DNA from: an uncultured Prevotellaceae bacterium
GTDB taxonomy: Bacteria; Bacteroidota; Bacteroidia; Bacteroidales; Bacteroidaceae
Assembly (NCBI GenBank): GCA_947176535.1
Contig: CAMWQU010000006.1
Coordinates: 1 to 64,000 of the forward strand
DNA: 64,000 bases
Direction: 5' to 3'
Shown here: in pieces, positions 10,054 to 18,684 of the stretch
How the letters are laid out: each line of letters opens with the position of its first letter
Position numbering within the stretch: position 1 is the stretch's first letter
The notes under the pieces: model-generated
Databases searched by the model: none
What the model saw: only the letters and a program-made list of their open reading frames with translations
Told to the model about the DNA's origin: nothing
Position numbers and translations under genes: made by a program

Positions 10054-11310
10054 TTACAGTTTCTGCAAGGCTTCCCAATCAATTTCCGGTTCTTTGCCGG
10101 TTGGCTTGCAATGGAACTTTGTCCCCATGGGAACGGATTCGTTAAAGAAGCCTCCCATTTTCAGGTAGAAACGGTTGTCTTTGGTATTACCTCCCTGATA
10201 ATCGAGACGGACTTTGGCATGCGCCGTTGCATCGTGTGTAAAGGTAGCGTCGGTGAGCCGGGTCCACTTACCCTCTTTGCTGCGTGCCCACTGATTGCCG
10301 AAGAGCACCTTACGCGACAGATAGCCTTGCTGAGGATTGAAGTTCTCAAGGAAACTATGAGCGTGTCTATACCATGTGCTGGTCTGCGGCCGCAGGAAAC
10401 TTGCAATGAGTCTCCATTCCTTTTCGTCCGTTGCATAGAAATAAGCCGTATAGATTGTATTCCCTTGCCCGTCGGGCCTTACCTGCATCAGGAATTTGTA
10501 GGTATGACCGGCTTTCCAGGGGTACTTCAAGTAACTTTGTCCGCCCGAACCTTCGTTGCCGAACTCTCCGATATACACATCTTTGCCTTGTCGCAACAAC
10601 TTAATCTTCTGGTCGTCAGGAATCTCTCTGGGATCTTGTGTATCGAAAGGACTCCATACGGAGAAGAGAATGCGACGTTCCGTCGGGGAGTTGTACTGCA
10701 TCCCGAAATAGCCCTCTCCGAAACCGGCGGCCATGTAGTAGCTGTGCATGGTCTCGCCTTCCTTGGGTACAGTGACTTCATTGTAGAACCATTCGGTATC
10801 GCCTTTCGGCAACGTATATGCCAGATGCACGGAAGGCCCGCGGCGTCCCCAATAGTCAGAGAAGTCCTTCACGTAATTACTCTTCCCGATAACATTATTT
10901 GCCAGCAACTGCTTGACTTCGCCGAAATCATCGCCACGCTTGGAGAGTCCTTGCAAGTCGATACGGACATATCCGGCGTGCCGCACATCAATGCTTCCTA
11001 CCGGCACTTGTGTGTAATCGTCCGAGTCCAGACTGACCTTGAAGCTCTTCTTACCATAGCTGACCTTGATTTCGGAATGCCCTTTGGCATATAACGACAG
11101 GTCGGCCTTTGTCGGCTGATGCAGGTAAAAGTAGACACTGACAACGCTTTTAGGATTTGTCCAGCGCGCAATTCCTTTGTCTGTAATCTGCGCCCCGTCG
11201 TGCTGACGGGTTACATACCCATTGCCGGAAACTCCCACGACAAGTTGTTGAGATTGTGCAAATACGCTACAGGTGCATAGCAGTAATGCCAGTAAACACA
11301 GTTTTTTCAT
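10054..11310 (-). CDS. Secreted DUF5077/DUF3472 protein
   Basis: The 418-residue product has a signal peptide (MKKLCLLALLLCTCSVFAQ); an ATG four codons upstream at 11322 is also possible. The N-terminal ~130 residues form a beta-rich domain similar to DUF5077. The middle and C-terminal part match DUF3472, with TEWFYNEVTVP, SYYMAAGFGEGYFGMQ, FSVWSPFDTQDP and RPQTSTWYRHAHSFLENF. DUF3472 proteins are secreted, common near polysaccharide-degradation genes of Bacteroidetes, and lack a proven activity. It stands alone here, with a promoter at 11349-11356. Nothing in the sequence identifies catalytic residues. Confidence 0.85.
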   Translation of the reverse strand: MKKLCLLALLLCTCSVFAQSQQLVVGVSGNGYVTRQHDGAQITDKGIARWTNPKSVVSVYFYLHQPTKADLSLYAKGHSEIKVSYGKKSFKVSLDSDDYTQVPVGSIDVRHAGYVRIDLQGLSKRGDDFGEVKQLLANNVIGKSNYVKDFSDYWGRRGPSVHLAYTLPKGDTEWFYNEVTVPKEGETMHSYYMAAGFGEGYFGMQYNSPTERRILFSVWSPFDTQDPREIPDDQKIKLLRQGKDVYIGEFGNEGSGGQSYLKYPWKAGHTYKFLMQVRPDGQGNTIYTAYFYATDEKEWRLIASFLRPQTSTWYRHAHSFLENFNPQQGYLSRKVLFGNQWARSKEGKWTRLTDATFTHDATAHAKVRLDYQGGNTKDNRFYLKMGGFFNESVPMGTKFHCKPTGKEPEIDWEALQKL

Positions 11311-11348
11311 AAAGGATGTCATTTTGATAACACGATTGTCTGTTACGG

Positions 11349-11356
11349 CAAAGGTA
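11349..11356 (-). promoter_or_regulatory. -7 promoter element (TACCTTTG) of the DUF3472 gene
   Basis: TACCTTTG on the minus strand, 38 bp before the start. About 45 bp from here upstream are roughly 80% identical to the region upstream of the LRR gene (12606-12650). Confidence 0.6.
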
Positions 11357-11393
11357 CGAAAAATAATCAATTATCGGAAGCGAAAGGCCGGTA

Positions 11394-12566
11394 TTATTTC
11401 ACAACCGTTTTCCTGCCCCTGATGACATAGATACCTTTTCGGGGATTCGACACACGAGTACCGCCGAGGTCATAGACAGTCGGATTCTTAAAGGATGCAG
11501 TCCCCTCCTCAGAGGCTAATTGTTCTATGCCGTCGCCCTCGCCGATGGTAACTATCTGTCCGAAAACACTCCACGGTTTCGTTACGCTATAAGCCTCAGA
11601 AGAGGCAGCAGGAACATGAAGCGTTGCCGAGGATTGTTTCACGCCGTTAAAAGCATAAGAGCCTGTGTTCGGAACAGTTTCTGCAAGGCAGTAAACATCT
11701 TTCAAAGCAATGCAACTGTTAAACGCGAAACTGCCAATGATTGTCACACTATTACCAATGGTTATGGAAGTAAGACCACTACAGTAAGCGAACGCCTCGT
11801 CACCTATCCCGACAACACTATTAGGAATGGAGATAGAAGTAAGACCGTTGCATTCATAGAACGCGCCCTTGCCTATCTCTGTCACACTATGGGGGATGGT
11901 AACAGAAGTAAGACCACCGCACCTATAAAACGCACGGTAGCCTATTGTTGTCACACTATTACCGAGGGTAATGGAAGCAAGATTACTGCAATAAAAGAAC
12001 GCGTTGTCGCCTATCGTTGTCACACTGTGAGGGATGGTAACGGAAGTAAGACCATAGCAATAAGCGAACGCATCGTCGCCTATCTCTGTCACGCTATCGG
12101 GAATGGTAACGGAAGTGAGACCACCACACCTATAGAACGCGTGCCCGCTTATTCTTGTCACACTATTGGGGATGGTGACGGAAGTAAGGCTACAGCATAA
12201 ATAAAACGCGTTGTCGCCTATTGTTGCCACACTATGGGGGATGATAACGGAAGTAAGACCTTCGCAACTAAAGAATGCGCCCTCGCCTATCGCTGTCACA
12301 CTATTGGGGATGGTAACAGAGGTGAGACAATAGCAACCATAGAACGCCTCCTTGCCTATCGCCGTTACACGATACGTGTTATCATCGTAAGTAACGCTTT
12401 CCGGAATTACAACAGCACCGGAATAAGCATAACCACCACGCGTCACCTCAACGCTAAGTTCCTCGGCGGACGTAATGTTGTAATAAATGCCACCGACTTC
12501 AAAGTCTGCGGCCCGACCGACTACGACGGTCAGCAACAGGAAAAGGGAGAATAAAAGTTTCTTCAT
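11394..12566 (-). CDS. BspA-like leucine-rich-repeat surface protein
   Basis: The 390-residue product has a signal peptide (MKKLLFSLFLLLTVVVGRA) and then ten LRR_5 (BspA/TpLRR) repeats of 23 residues across about residues 70-310. Each is of the form TSVTIPNSVTxIGxxAFxxC. BspA-type proteins are surface adhesins in Bacteroidales and treponemes. The last ~40 residues end YDLGGTRVSNPRKGIYVIRG plus a basic tail, a sorting-like C-terminal motif shared with the GH128-like protein at 29647-33576. The DNA itself is a 69-bp tandem repeat, so copy number could change by recombination. It stands alone with its own promoter. Confidence 0.93.
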   Translation of the reverse strand: MKKLLFSLFLLLTVVVGRAADFEVGGIYYNITSAEELSVEVTRGGYAYSGAVVIPESVTYDDNTYRVTAIGKEAFYGCYCLTSVTIPNSVTAIGEGAFFSCEGLTSVIIPHSVATIGDNAFYLCCSLTSVTIPNSVTRISGHAFYRCGGLTSVTIPDSVTEIGDDAFAYCYGLTSVTIPHSVTTIGDNAFFYCSNLASITLGNSVTTIGYRAFYRCGGLTSVTIPHSVTEIGKGAFYECNGLTSISIPNSVVGIGDEAFAYCSGLTSITIGNSVTIIGSFAFNSCIALKDVYCLAETVPNTGSYAFNGVKQSSATLHVPAASSEAYSVTKPWSVFGQIVTIGEGDGIEQLASEEGTASFKNPTVYDLGGTRVSNPRKGIYVIRGRKTVVK

Positions 12567-12609
12567 TACATATAGTTAATAGATTGAGGCACTATTGCCA
12601 AGATGCGGG

Positions 12610-12617
12610 CAAAAGTA
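12610..12617 (-). promoter_or_regulatory. -7 promoter element (TACTTTTG) of the LRR gene
   Basis: TACTTTTG on the minus strand, 43 bp before the start. Flanking sequence resembles the DUF3472 promoter at 11349. Confidence 0.55.
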
Positions 12618-12722
12618 CAAAAAATAATCAACTGCCGGAAACGAAAGGTCGGAAAATATGAATGCTCCGAGGCTATTCCGGTCGCGGAATCTGCGGATTC
12701 ATGCAGACTTTATGAGCTATCC

Positions 12723-12806
12723 TTCATTCATCGGCCGATGAACGGCCGTCCGTCGTCGATGAATGTTCGTACATCGTCGATGAATGTACGTCCGTCGCCG
12801 ATGAAC
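12723..12806. repeat. Family B palindromic array, copy 1 (four 21-bp modules)
   Basis: Four consecutive 21-bp modules (12723-12743, 12744-12764, 12765-12785, 12786-12806) each end in a CGATGAA(C/T) core; the first contains the palindrome TTCATCGGCCGATGAA. They occupy the 431-bp divergent spacer between the LRR gene and mrp. Read as protein, the 21-bp period gives a false seven-residue repeat (MNVRTSS). The rest of this spacer holds only the two promoters. A second array of this family is at 23032-23115. Confidence 0.8.
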
Positions 12807-12945
12807 AGAGAATGATTTCCGAGGCTGTTTCATATAGCGCAGTGCGCAGCGAATTTGTATCGGAAAACCATGCACTTTGTTGCCGTACATCCGGGCGACA
12901 AATCCCTTATTGCGCGCGAACGATGTAAAAGATGGGGGCCGGACT

Positions 12946-12975
12946 TTGACACCTCGCAGCTTTTTATTACCTTTG
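12946..12975 (+). promoter_or_regulatory. Promoter of mrp
   Basis: TTG (12946-12948), 19 bp, then TACCTTTG (12968-12975), 22 bp before the mrp start. Confidence 0.75.
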
Positions 12976-12997
12976 CAGACAAGAAAAAGACACTATC

Positions 12998-14098
12998 ATG
13001 GAAATATACCCCAAACTGATAATGGACGCCCTCGCCACGGTACGCTACCCCGGCACGGGGCGCAACGTGGTGGAGATGAACATGGTGGAGGACGACCTGC
13101 GCATCAGCGGGATGCACGTATCGTTCTCGCTCATCTTCGACAAGCCCACCGACCCGTTCATGAAAAGTATGCTGAAAGCCTGCGAGGCGGCCATACACGC
13201 GTATGTGTCGAAAGACGTCACCGTGGAGATTAAGACCAAGACGTTGCAGGCTACGCGTCCCGAATTGCCCGAACTGCTGCCGGGCGTGCGGAACATCATT
13301 GCCGTCAGTTCCGGCAAGGGCGGCGTGGGAAAAAGCACCGTAGCGGCCAATTTGGCCGTGGCACTGGCGCGGCTGGGCCATCGCGTGGGACTGCTCGACT
13401 GCGACATCTTCGGCCCCTCGGTGCCCAAGATGTTCAACATAGAAGACGCACGCCCCTACTCGGAGCGCATCGACGGGCGCGACCTCATCCAGCCCGTGGA
13501 GCAATACGGCGTGAAAGTGCTTTCCATCGGCTTTTTCGTCTCGCCGGAGCAGGCTACGCTGTGGCGCGGTGCCATGGCCAGCAATGCCCTGAAGCAGCTC
13601 ATCGGCGATGCCAACTGGGGAGACCTCGACTACTTCATCCTCGACACCCCGCCGGGCACCTCGGACATCCATCTGACGCTGGTTCAGACGCTGCCCGTCA
13701 CGGGAGCCGTCATCGTGTCCACGCCGCAGCAGGTGGCCCTGGCCGATGCGCGGAAAGGCATAAATATGTATCAGAATGAGAAAGTGAACGTCCCCATTTT
13801 GGGACTGGTGGAGAATATGGCGTGGTTCACGCCCGCGCAGCATCCCGACGAGCGTTATTATCTGTTCGGAAAGGAGGGCGTGAAGCAACTGGCAGAGGAA
13901 ATGGGCGTTCCTCTTTTGGGGCAGATTCCCGTGGTGCAGGACATCTGCGAGCAGGGCGACCAAGGCACACCGACGGCCCTCGACCCCTCTACGCCGCAGG
14001 GAAATGCGTTCCTGCAGTTGGCCGCCCGCGTGGTCACTCAGACCGACCGGCGCAATCAGGAGATGCCCCCGACGACGGTTGTCGGCACGCGCGGATAA
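12998..14098 (+). CDS. mrp: Mrp/ApbC-type iron-sulfur carrier P-loop ATPase
   Basis: Mrp/ApbC proteins bind and transfer Fe-S clusters in the cytoplasm. The 366-residue product has an N-terminal MIP18/DUF59 domain (about residues 1-90). Then comes a deviant Walker A of the SIMIBI class, SSGKGGVGKSTVAANLAVAL (about 103), followed by LLDCDIFGPSVPKMF, the Mrp signature, and YFILDTPPGTSDIHL. I do not see the C-terminal CXXC found in some members. It has a promoter 22 bp upstream and ends at a very long bidirectional terminator. Confidence 0.93.
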   Translation: MEIYPKLIMDALATVRYPGTGRNVVEMNMVEDDLRISGMHVSFSLIFDKPTDPFMKSMLKACEAAIHAYVSKDVTVEIKTKTLQATRPELPELLPGVRNIIAVSSGKGGVGKSTVAANLAVALARLGHRVGLLDCDIFGPSVPKMFNIEDARPYSERIDGRDLIQPVEQYGVKVLSIGFFVSPEQATLWRGAMASNALKQLIGDANWGDLDYFILDTPPGTSDIHLTLVQTLPVTGAVIVSTPQQVALADARKGINMYQNEKVNVPILGLVENMAWFTPAQHPDERYYLFGKEGVKQLAEEMGVPLLGQIPVVQDICEQGDQGTPTALDPSTPQGNAFLQLAARVVTQTDRRNQEMPPTTVVGTRG

Positions 14099-14112
14099 TC
14101 CGCCCGAAACAA

Positions 14113-14175
14113 AAAAATCCCCGGACGAACTTATAACCGTAAATGTCAAGGTTATAAGTTCGTCCGGGGATTTTT
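14113..14175. terminator. Bidirectional terminator between mrp and ilvE
   Basis: A perfect 26-bp stem (14113-14138 with 14150-14175) has an 11-base loop and A/T runs at its ends, so it can act for both the plus-strand mrp and the convergent minus-strand ilvE. The stem is unusually long. Confidence 0.92.
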
Positions 14176-14224
14176 CCGGTGAGTTCTTTGTTCTCGCTGT
14201 TCGCCCCACGGGGCAGAGCGGACA

Positions 14225-15247
14225 CTACTCTATCACAACTCTTGTCCAGCCGTGCACATCGGGGTCGATGCCATACTGGATGTTGCGCAACTTGTTGTAA
14301 AGCATCGTGCTGACGGGGCCGGGCTTTCCGTCCTGACTGAAGACGAACGACTGCTTCGTCTCCAAATCGTCAATTCGGCCGATGGGCGAAATGACAGCCG
14401 CCGTGCCACAAGCTCCGGCTTCCTCGAACGTAGCCAGTTCCTCTTCGGGAATCTGCCGACGCTCCACTTTCATGCCCATATCCTCCGCCAGTTGCATCAG
14501 ACTCTTGTTCGTCACGGAGGGCAGAATGCTGGAACTCTTCGGGGTGACGTAAGTATTATTCTTGATAGCGAAGAAGTTGGCCGCACCGCACTCATCCATG
14601 TACTTCTTCTCCTTGGCATCGAGGTAGAACTCGCAGGAATAGCCGAGGTCGTGCGCCATCTTGTTGGCACGCAGGGAGGCCGCATAATTGCCGCCCACCT
14701 TGTAGATGCCCGTTCCGAGCGGTGCCGAACGGTCGAAGTCGCGAATGATGACGTAGGGATTGGTGGCAAAACCGCCCTTGAAATACGGGCCTACGGGAGT
14801 TGCGAATATCAGAAACAGATACTCGGAAGCGGGACGGACACCCACCTGAGCACTGGTACCGATGAGCAGCGGACGGATGTACAGCGTTGCGCCGCTCTCG
14901 TAGGGGGGAATGAAGCACTCGTTGAGGCGCACCACGCGGTCTACCATCTCGTTGAACATCTCCGTGCTGACCTCAGGCATCAGTATGCCGCGGCAGGTGG
15001 ACTGCAGACGGGCGGCGTTCTCGTCGGAGCGGAACACGCGGACTTTTCCGTCGGGACAGCGGTAGGCTTTCAGGCCCTCAAAGGCTTCCTGACCGTAGTG
15101 CAGACTTGTGGCTGCCATGTGCAGGGGGATGGTCTCCTCGCTGCATACTTCTATCTCGCCCCACTTGCCGTCGCGATAGTAACAACGGACGTTGTAGTCC
15201 GTCTTCATGTAACCGAACGAAAGGTTACTCCAGTCTATTTCTTTCAT
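14225..15247 (-). CDS. ilvE: Branched-chain amino acid aminotransferase
   Basis: IlvE is a PLP enzyme that transfers the amino group between glutamate and the keto acids of leucine, isoleucine and valine. I start at 15247 (MKEIDWSNLSFGYMKTDYNV, the family N-terminus; the ATG just before it at 15250 is equivalent). The open frame runs far upstream, but that part contains the promoter. The 340-residue product has the fold-type IV features SLHYGQEAFEGLKAY, the PLP lysine in YKVGGNY (about residue 183), and EEAGACGTAAVISPIG. Length is normal for the family. It is monocistronic, with a 5' leader of roughly 95 bases. Confidence 0.95.
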   Translation of the reverse strand: MKEIDWSNLSFGYMKTDYNVRCYYRDGKWGEIEVCSEETIPLHMAATSLHYGQEAFEGLKAYRCPDGKVRVFRSDENAARLQSTCRGILMPEVSTEMFNEMVDRVVRLNECFIPPYESGATLYIRPLLIGTSAQVGVRPASEYLFLIFATPVGPYFKGGFATNPYVIIRDFDRSAPLGTGIYKVGGNYAASLRANKMAHDLGYSCEFYLDAKEKKYMDECGAANFFAIKNNTYVTPKSSSILPSVTNKSLMQLAEDMGMKVERRQIPEEELATFEEAGACGTAAVISPIGRIDDLETKQSFVFSQDGKPGPVSTMLYNKLRNIQYGIDPDVHGWTRVVIE

Positions 15248-15346
15248 CATTCTCTTTACCTTATTTGTTATCCAATCTATCCACGCACCCCGTTTCCGGA
15301 GTCGCTTCGTGCATGCAAAGGGCTTGCCCTCCCGCATAACACGGGG

Positions 15347-15354
15347 CAAAGTTA
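15347..15354 (-). promoter_or_regulatory. -7 promoter element (TAACTTTG) of ilvE
   Basis: TAACTTTG on the minus strand, about 100 bp before the start. This implies an untranslated leader of about 90 bases. I saw no leader peptide rich in branched-chain residues in it. Confidence 0.5.
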
Positions 15355-15423
15355 AGGATAAATCATGAATATACCTTACTTGTTTCAATAATTTCTTTAA
15401 ACAAATCAAAAGATAATAAATGA

Positions 15424-15468
15424 AAAAATATAGTGGAGCTTGTTCTCCACTATATTTTTGTATCTTTG
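15424..15468 (+). promoter_or_regulatory. Promoter with overlapping 15-bp dyad ahead of the lipoprotein gene
   Basis: A perfect 15-bp inverted repeat (15424-15438 with 15445-15459, loop CTTGTT) ends one base before TATCTTTG (15461-15468). A TTG at 15440-15442 lies in the loop, 18 bp upstream of the -7 element. The hairpin with T-runs on both strands could be a terminator, an operator, or both. Confidence 0.6.
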
Positions 15469-15495
15469 CAGTTATATAACAGTCTAATTAAAAAT

Positions 15496-16074
15496 ATGGT
15501 TCCAATTAAAGCATTACCGCGTTGGCTCGCGTGCGTTATACTCATGTCCGTAATTTTGAGCGGATGTAAAAAATGTAATACGGATTCCGATATGGATGAT
15601 GAATATGAAGTTGTTCATGCAGATATGCGGTACTTTGACTTTGACAAAGTGGGAGACCTCTCAGCCTTTTTTGATTCTATTCGAGGGAAACATACAATCC
15701 CAATTTGGGCTGAAGAAGATGAAGAATTTATTGAGAAAGATGTATTAGGATGTATAAAACGTATTGAAGGATACCGTCAAGGAAAAACCAAATACTACCC
15801 AGATAGTCTAGTTAGAAGATGCATTGATTTCTTTGGGTTCGAATGTGCGATTATTAACAATCATGCTATAGGTGTAGATATGACGTATGCTGAATGGTTC
15901 CTCATGTTAGCAGCATACTATAGTCCTGATATTACTTGTTTAGTTCACATGCAAACTCCTAATCATTGTGCAGGTATCCAGAATTTTGGTTCTCAGTACA
16001 ACTACAATCCATGGTGGTCTTATATTTTCCTTAAAAGAAAGAAAGAAAGAAAGGGTTTGAAGTACGTAGAATAA
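15496..16074 (+). CDS. Predicted lipoprotein, upstream part of a frameshifted gene
   Basis: The product begins at the ATG at 15496 and has a lipoprotein signal (CVILMSVILSGC, lipobox LSGC), then an acidic linker. After that comes a domain I do not recognise, with DMRYFDFDKVGDLSAFFDSI and NHAIGVDMTYAEWFLMLAAY. The frame passes through five AAAG units at 16034-16053 and stops 21 bp later at 16074. Continuing codons lie in another frame to 16406 (see the next entries). One additional 4-base unit would fuse both parts into about 304 residues. The locus is clearly more AT-rich than its neighbours, which suggests transfer. The truncated form may still be made, but its C-terminal LKRKKERKGLKYVE looks like frameshift product. 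Confidence 0.65.
   Translation: MVPIKALPRWLACVILMSVILSGCKKCNTDSDMDDEYEVVHADMRYFDFDKVGDLSAFFDSIRGKHTIPIWAEEDEEFIEKDVLGCIKRIEGYRQGKTKYYPDSLVRRCIDFFGFECAIINNHAIGVDMTYAEWFLMLAAYYSPDITCLVHMQTPNHCAGIQNFGSQYNYNPWWSYIFLKRKKERKGLKYVE
16034..16053 (+). repeat. AAAG tetranucleotide tract (5 units) inside the lipoprotein gene
   Basis: Five exact AAAG units, preceded by an extra A, lie inside the reading frame exactly where it breaks. Gain of one unit or loss of two restores a continuous frame, as in slipped-strand phase variation. Confidence 0.9.
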
Positions 16075-16406
16075 ATGGTGACAATACCAAAATTGAAAGG
16101 ATTTATCAGTTCCAAGACGAGAAGAAGCGTCTCTATTATTTGTGCTCAAATAATACCTCTCATATTGGATTTTTGCAAGTCTTATTCTGGGCAAAGAGTG
16201 AATATGATGTGGATCTGGTGAATCAATGTGATGATTTACCCAAAAGTAGTAAGACGGATTACGAAGAGATTTATTTTAATCCAAACCAAATGGCCTGGTA
16301 TTATTGCAAGGTGGATAAAAGATCCGGGAAACTAATTCCTGTTTCTGATACTCCGGCTTTAAGACTTTGCTTGGATGGAGAGGATTCACGTTTTATCCAG
16401 GAATAA
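16054..16406 (+). pseudogene. Out-of-frame C-terminal part of the lipoprotein gene
   Basis: Read from just after the AAAG tract, this frame gives GFEVRRINGDNTKIERIYQF, then DEKKRLYYLCSNNTSHIGF and on to a stop at 16406, with no interruption for about 116 codons. It has no credible start or ribosome site of its own (a TTG at 16140 is the only near-start), and its composition matches the upstream part. I therefore treat it as the remainder of the gene starting at 15496. Whether it is dead or reversibly switched depends on tract length in other cells. Confidence 0.65.
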
Positions 16407-16501
16407 GTAGAATAAAAGGACAACATATATAATATGGACGTTTGTCTTACTAATACTGTTCGTTAAAGAATTACCCACTAATATTACTTCAATTAAATAA
16501 T

Positions 16502-16535
16502 AAAAACCGTGTAACAATCATGTTACACGGTTTTT
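16502..16535. terminator. Bidirectional terminator between the lipoprotein locus and dnaK
   Basis: AAAAACCGTGTAAC pairs with GTTACACGGTTTTT around a short loop, with T-runs on either strand. It can end both the plus-strand lipoprotein message and minus-strand dnaK. Confidence 0.93.
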
Positions 16536-16560
16536 ATTATTATAAGTATTTAACTCAATC

Positions 16561-18465
16561 TCACTTCACCTCCTCAAAGTCGGCATCCTGAATGTCATCG
16601 TTCTTAGGACTGTTAGCTCCGGGTTGCGGGCCACTCTGGAAGCCTGCGTCTGCTCCTGGCTGGGCACCGGCGGCCTGAGCGGCCTGGTACATCTTTTGAG
16701 CAGCATTGTTCAGTTCGGCAGTTGCAGCATCTATAGCAGCGACATCCTGTGCCTTGTGAGCATTGCGGAGCTTCTCGAGAGCAGCCTCCACCTCGGCTTT
16801 AACATCGGAAGGCAATTTGTCACCGCTCTCCTTCAACATACTTTCCGTCTGGAAAATCATACTGTCAGCCTGATTCAGTTTGTCAATCTTCTCGCGTTCT
16901 TTCTTGTCGCTCTCAGCGTTAGCCTCAGCCTCGGCTTTCATGCGCTCTATCTCCTCTTTCGAGAGACCGCTGGAGGCCTCGATGCGAATGCTCTGCTCCT
17001 TACCCGTAGCTTTATCCTTGGCACTAACGTTCAAAATACCGTTGGCATCAATGTCGAACGTTACTTCAATCTGGGGCACACCACGACGTGCGGGGGCAAT
17101 ACCTTCAAGATTGAAATGGCCTACCGACTTGTTCTGAGCGGCCATGGGACGTTCACCTTGCAGCACGTGGATGGTAACAGCCGTCTGATTGTCGGCAGCA
17201 GTACTGAACGTTTCGCTCTTCTTGCAAGGAATGGTCGTATTGGCCTCAATGAGTTTGGTCATCACGCCACCCAGTGTCTCGATACCCATTGACAGCGGGG
17301 TTACGTCAAGCAGAACGATATCGCTCTTGTCACCCGTCAGTACGGCACCCTGAATGCTTGCACCTACGGCCACCACTTCATCAGGATTCACGCCCTTGGA
17401 AGGCTCTTTACCAAAGAAGTCTGCTACCATTTTCTGTACAGCGGGGATACGGCTCGAACCACCCACAAGGATAACCTCGTTGATATCGCTATTCGAAAGG
17501 CCGGCGTCTCTCATGGCGTTCTGGCAAGGCACTTTACAAGCCTGAATAAGGTTGTCGGCCAGACGCTCGAACTCTGCACGTGTCAGTGTCTTTACAAGGT
17601 GTTTGGGCACACCGCCTACGGCCGTGATATACGGCAGGTTGATTTCAGTTGAGGTCGTGCTGGAAAGCTCGATTTTGGCTTTCTCGGCAGCCTCTTTCAG
17701 GCGCTGCAGGGCCATCGGGTCTTGAGTCAAATCCACACCTTCCTCTGCCTTGAACGAATTTGCCAACCAATCGATGATAACCTGGTCGAAGTCATCGCCA
17801 CCCAGATGCGTGTCACCGTTGGTGCTCAACACTTCGAACACACCGCTACCGAACTCCAGGATAGAAATATCGAATGTACCGCCACCGAGGTCGAATACTG
17901 CAATTTTCATATCCTTATTAGCCTTATCGACACCGTATGCCAAAGCAGCAGCCGTAGGCTCGTTCACAATACGCTTCACCTCGAGACCTGCAATCTGTCC
18001 TGCCTCTTTGGTTGCCTGACGCTGACTATCCGAGAAGTAGGCGGGCACGGTAATCACAGCCTCCGTCACTTCCTGACCGAGATAGTCCTCGGCGGTCTTC
18101 TTCATCTTCTGCAGAATCATGGCCGAGATTTCCTGCGGCGTGTATTGTCTGCCGTCGATGTCCACACGCGGGGTGTTGTTGTCACCGCGCACCACGGAAT
18201 AAGGAACGCGCGAAATTTCTTTCTGCACCTGATCATAGGTTTCACCCATGAAACGCTTGATAGAGAAGATGGTCTTCTTCGGATTCGTGATAGCCTGACG
18301 CTTGGCGGGGTCACCGACCTTACGTTCGCCACCCTCAACAAATGCCACTACGGAAGGAGTTGTACGCTTACCCTCGCTGTTGGCGATTACCACGGGCTCG
18401 TTGCCCTCGAACACGGATACACAACTGTTGGTAGTACCCAAGTCAATTCCAATAATTTTTCCCAT
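16561..18465 (-). CDS. dnaK: Molecular chaperone DnaK (Hsp70)
   Basis: DnaK binds exposed hydrophobic peptides in the cytoplasm in an ATP-driven cycle with DnaJ and GrpE. The 634-residue protein begins [20 protein letters not shown] and has [16 protein letters not shown] (about residue 190) and [13 protein letters not shown] (about 333). It also has the linker [13 protein letters not shown] before the substrate domain and a C-terminal tail ending [12 protein letters not shown], which contains the usual acidic EEVK end. Length is standard. dnaJ and grpE are not adjacent. A promoter is not clear; the best candidates upstream (TTTCTTTG and CGCCCTTTG near 18509-18528) are weak. It ends at the terminator at 16502-16535. 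Confidence 0.98.
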   Translation of the reverse strand: MGKIIGIDLGTTNSCVSVFEGNEPVVIANSEGKRTTPSVVAFVEGGERKVGDPAKRQAITNPKKTIFSIKRFMGETYDQVQKEISRVPYSVVRGDNNTPRVDIDGRQYTPQEISAMILQKMKKTAEDYLGQEVTEAVITVPAYFSDSQRQATKEAGQIAGLEVKRIVNEPTAAALAYGVDKANKDMKIAVFDLGGGTFDISILEFGSGVFEVLSTNGDTHLGGDDFDQVIIDWLANSFKAEEGVDLTQDPMALQRLKEAAEKAKIELSSTTSTEINLPYITAVGGVPKHLVKTLTRAEFERLADNLIQACKVPCQNAMRDAGLSNSDINEVILVGGSSRIPAVQKMVADFFGKEPSKGVNPDEVVAVGASIQGAVLTGDKSDIVLLDVTPLSMGIETLGGVMTKLIEANTTIPCKKSETFSTAADNQTAVTIHVLQGERPMAAQNKSVGHFNLEGIAPARRGVPQIEVTFDIDANGILNVSAKDKATGKEQSIRIEASSGLSKEEIERMKAEAEANAESDKKEREKIDKLNQADSMIFQTESMLKESGDKLPSDVKAEVEAALEKLRNAHKAQDVAAIDAATAELNNAAQKMYQAAQAAGAQPGADAGFQSGPQPGANSPKNDDIQDADFEEVK

Positions 18466-18684
18466 AATCGTATCTTTTTTATTTAATAATTGATTTCATC
18501 ATTTATATTACAAAGGGCGTGCCAAAGAAAACAACTGACGGGAAATATAAATCGGAAGCGAGGCGAAAACTCGTCAAAAAGTTCTCGCCTCGCGCCATTA
18601 TGTCAGAATCGCTGACAAAAACGAATCGTTTTCGTTCCGTCGATTCCTTTTTTGCGTCACGAAAGTGCGCTTTCGGTGCTGTTG

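Noticed and set aside
11394..12566. Regular 69-bp DNA repeats as a CRISPR or satellite array
   Set aside because: They are the coding units of leucine-rich repeats in one intact reading frame.
12603..12815. 70-codon open frame with a seven-residue repeat (MNVRTSS-like)
   Set aside because: The protein repeat is only the 21-bp family B DNA module read in frame; there is no ribosome site or promoter for it.
12830..14209. 459-codon open frame on the minus strand opposite mrp
   Set aside because: It covers the antisense of a clear mrp gene and the terminator, and has no recognisable motif; it is a shadow caused by G+C-rich third positions.
15247..15409. 54-codon N-terminal extension of ilvE, possibly a leader peptide
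   Set aside because: The -7 element lies inside it, the family start is at 15247, and it has no cluster of Leu, Ile or Val codons to suggest attenuation.
16140..16406. Separate small gene starting with TTG at 16140
   Set aside because: The same frame stays open upstream to the AAAG tract and fits the upstream lipoprotein in composition, so it is the broken C-terminal part of that gene.
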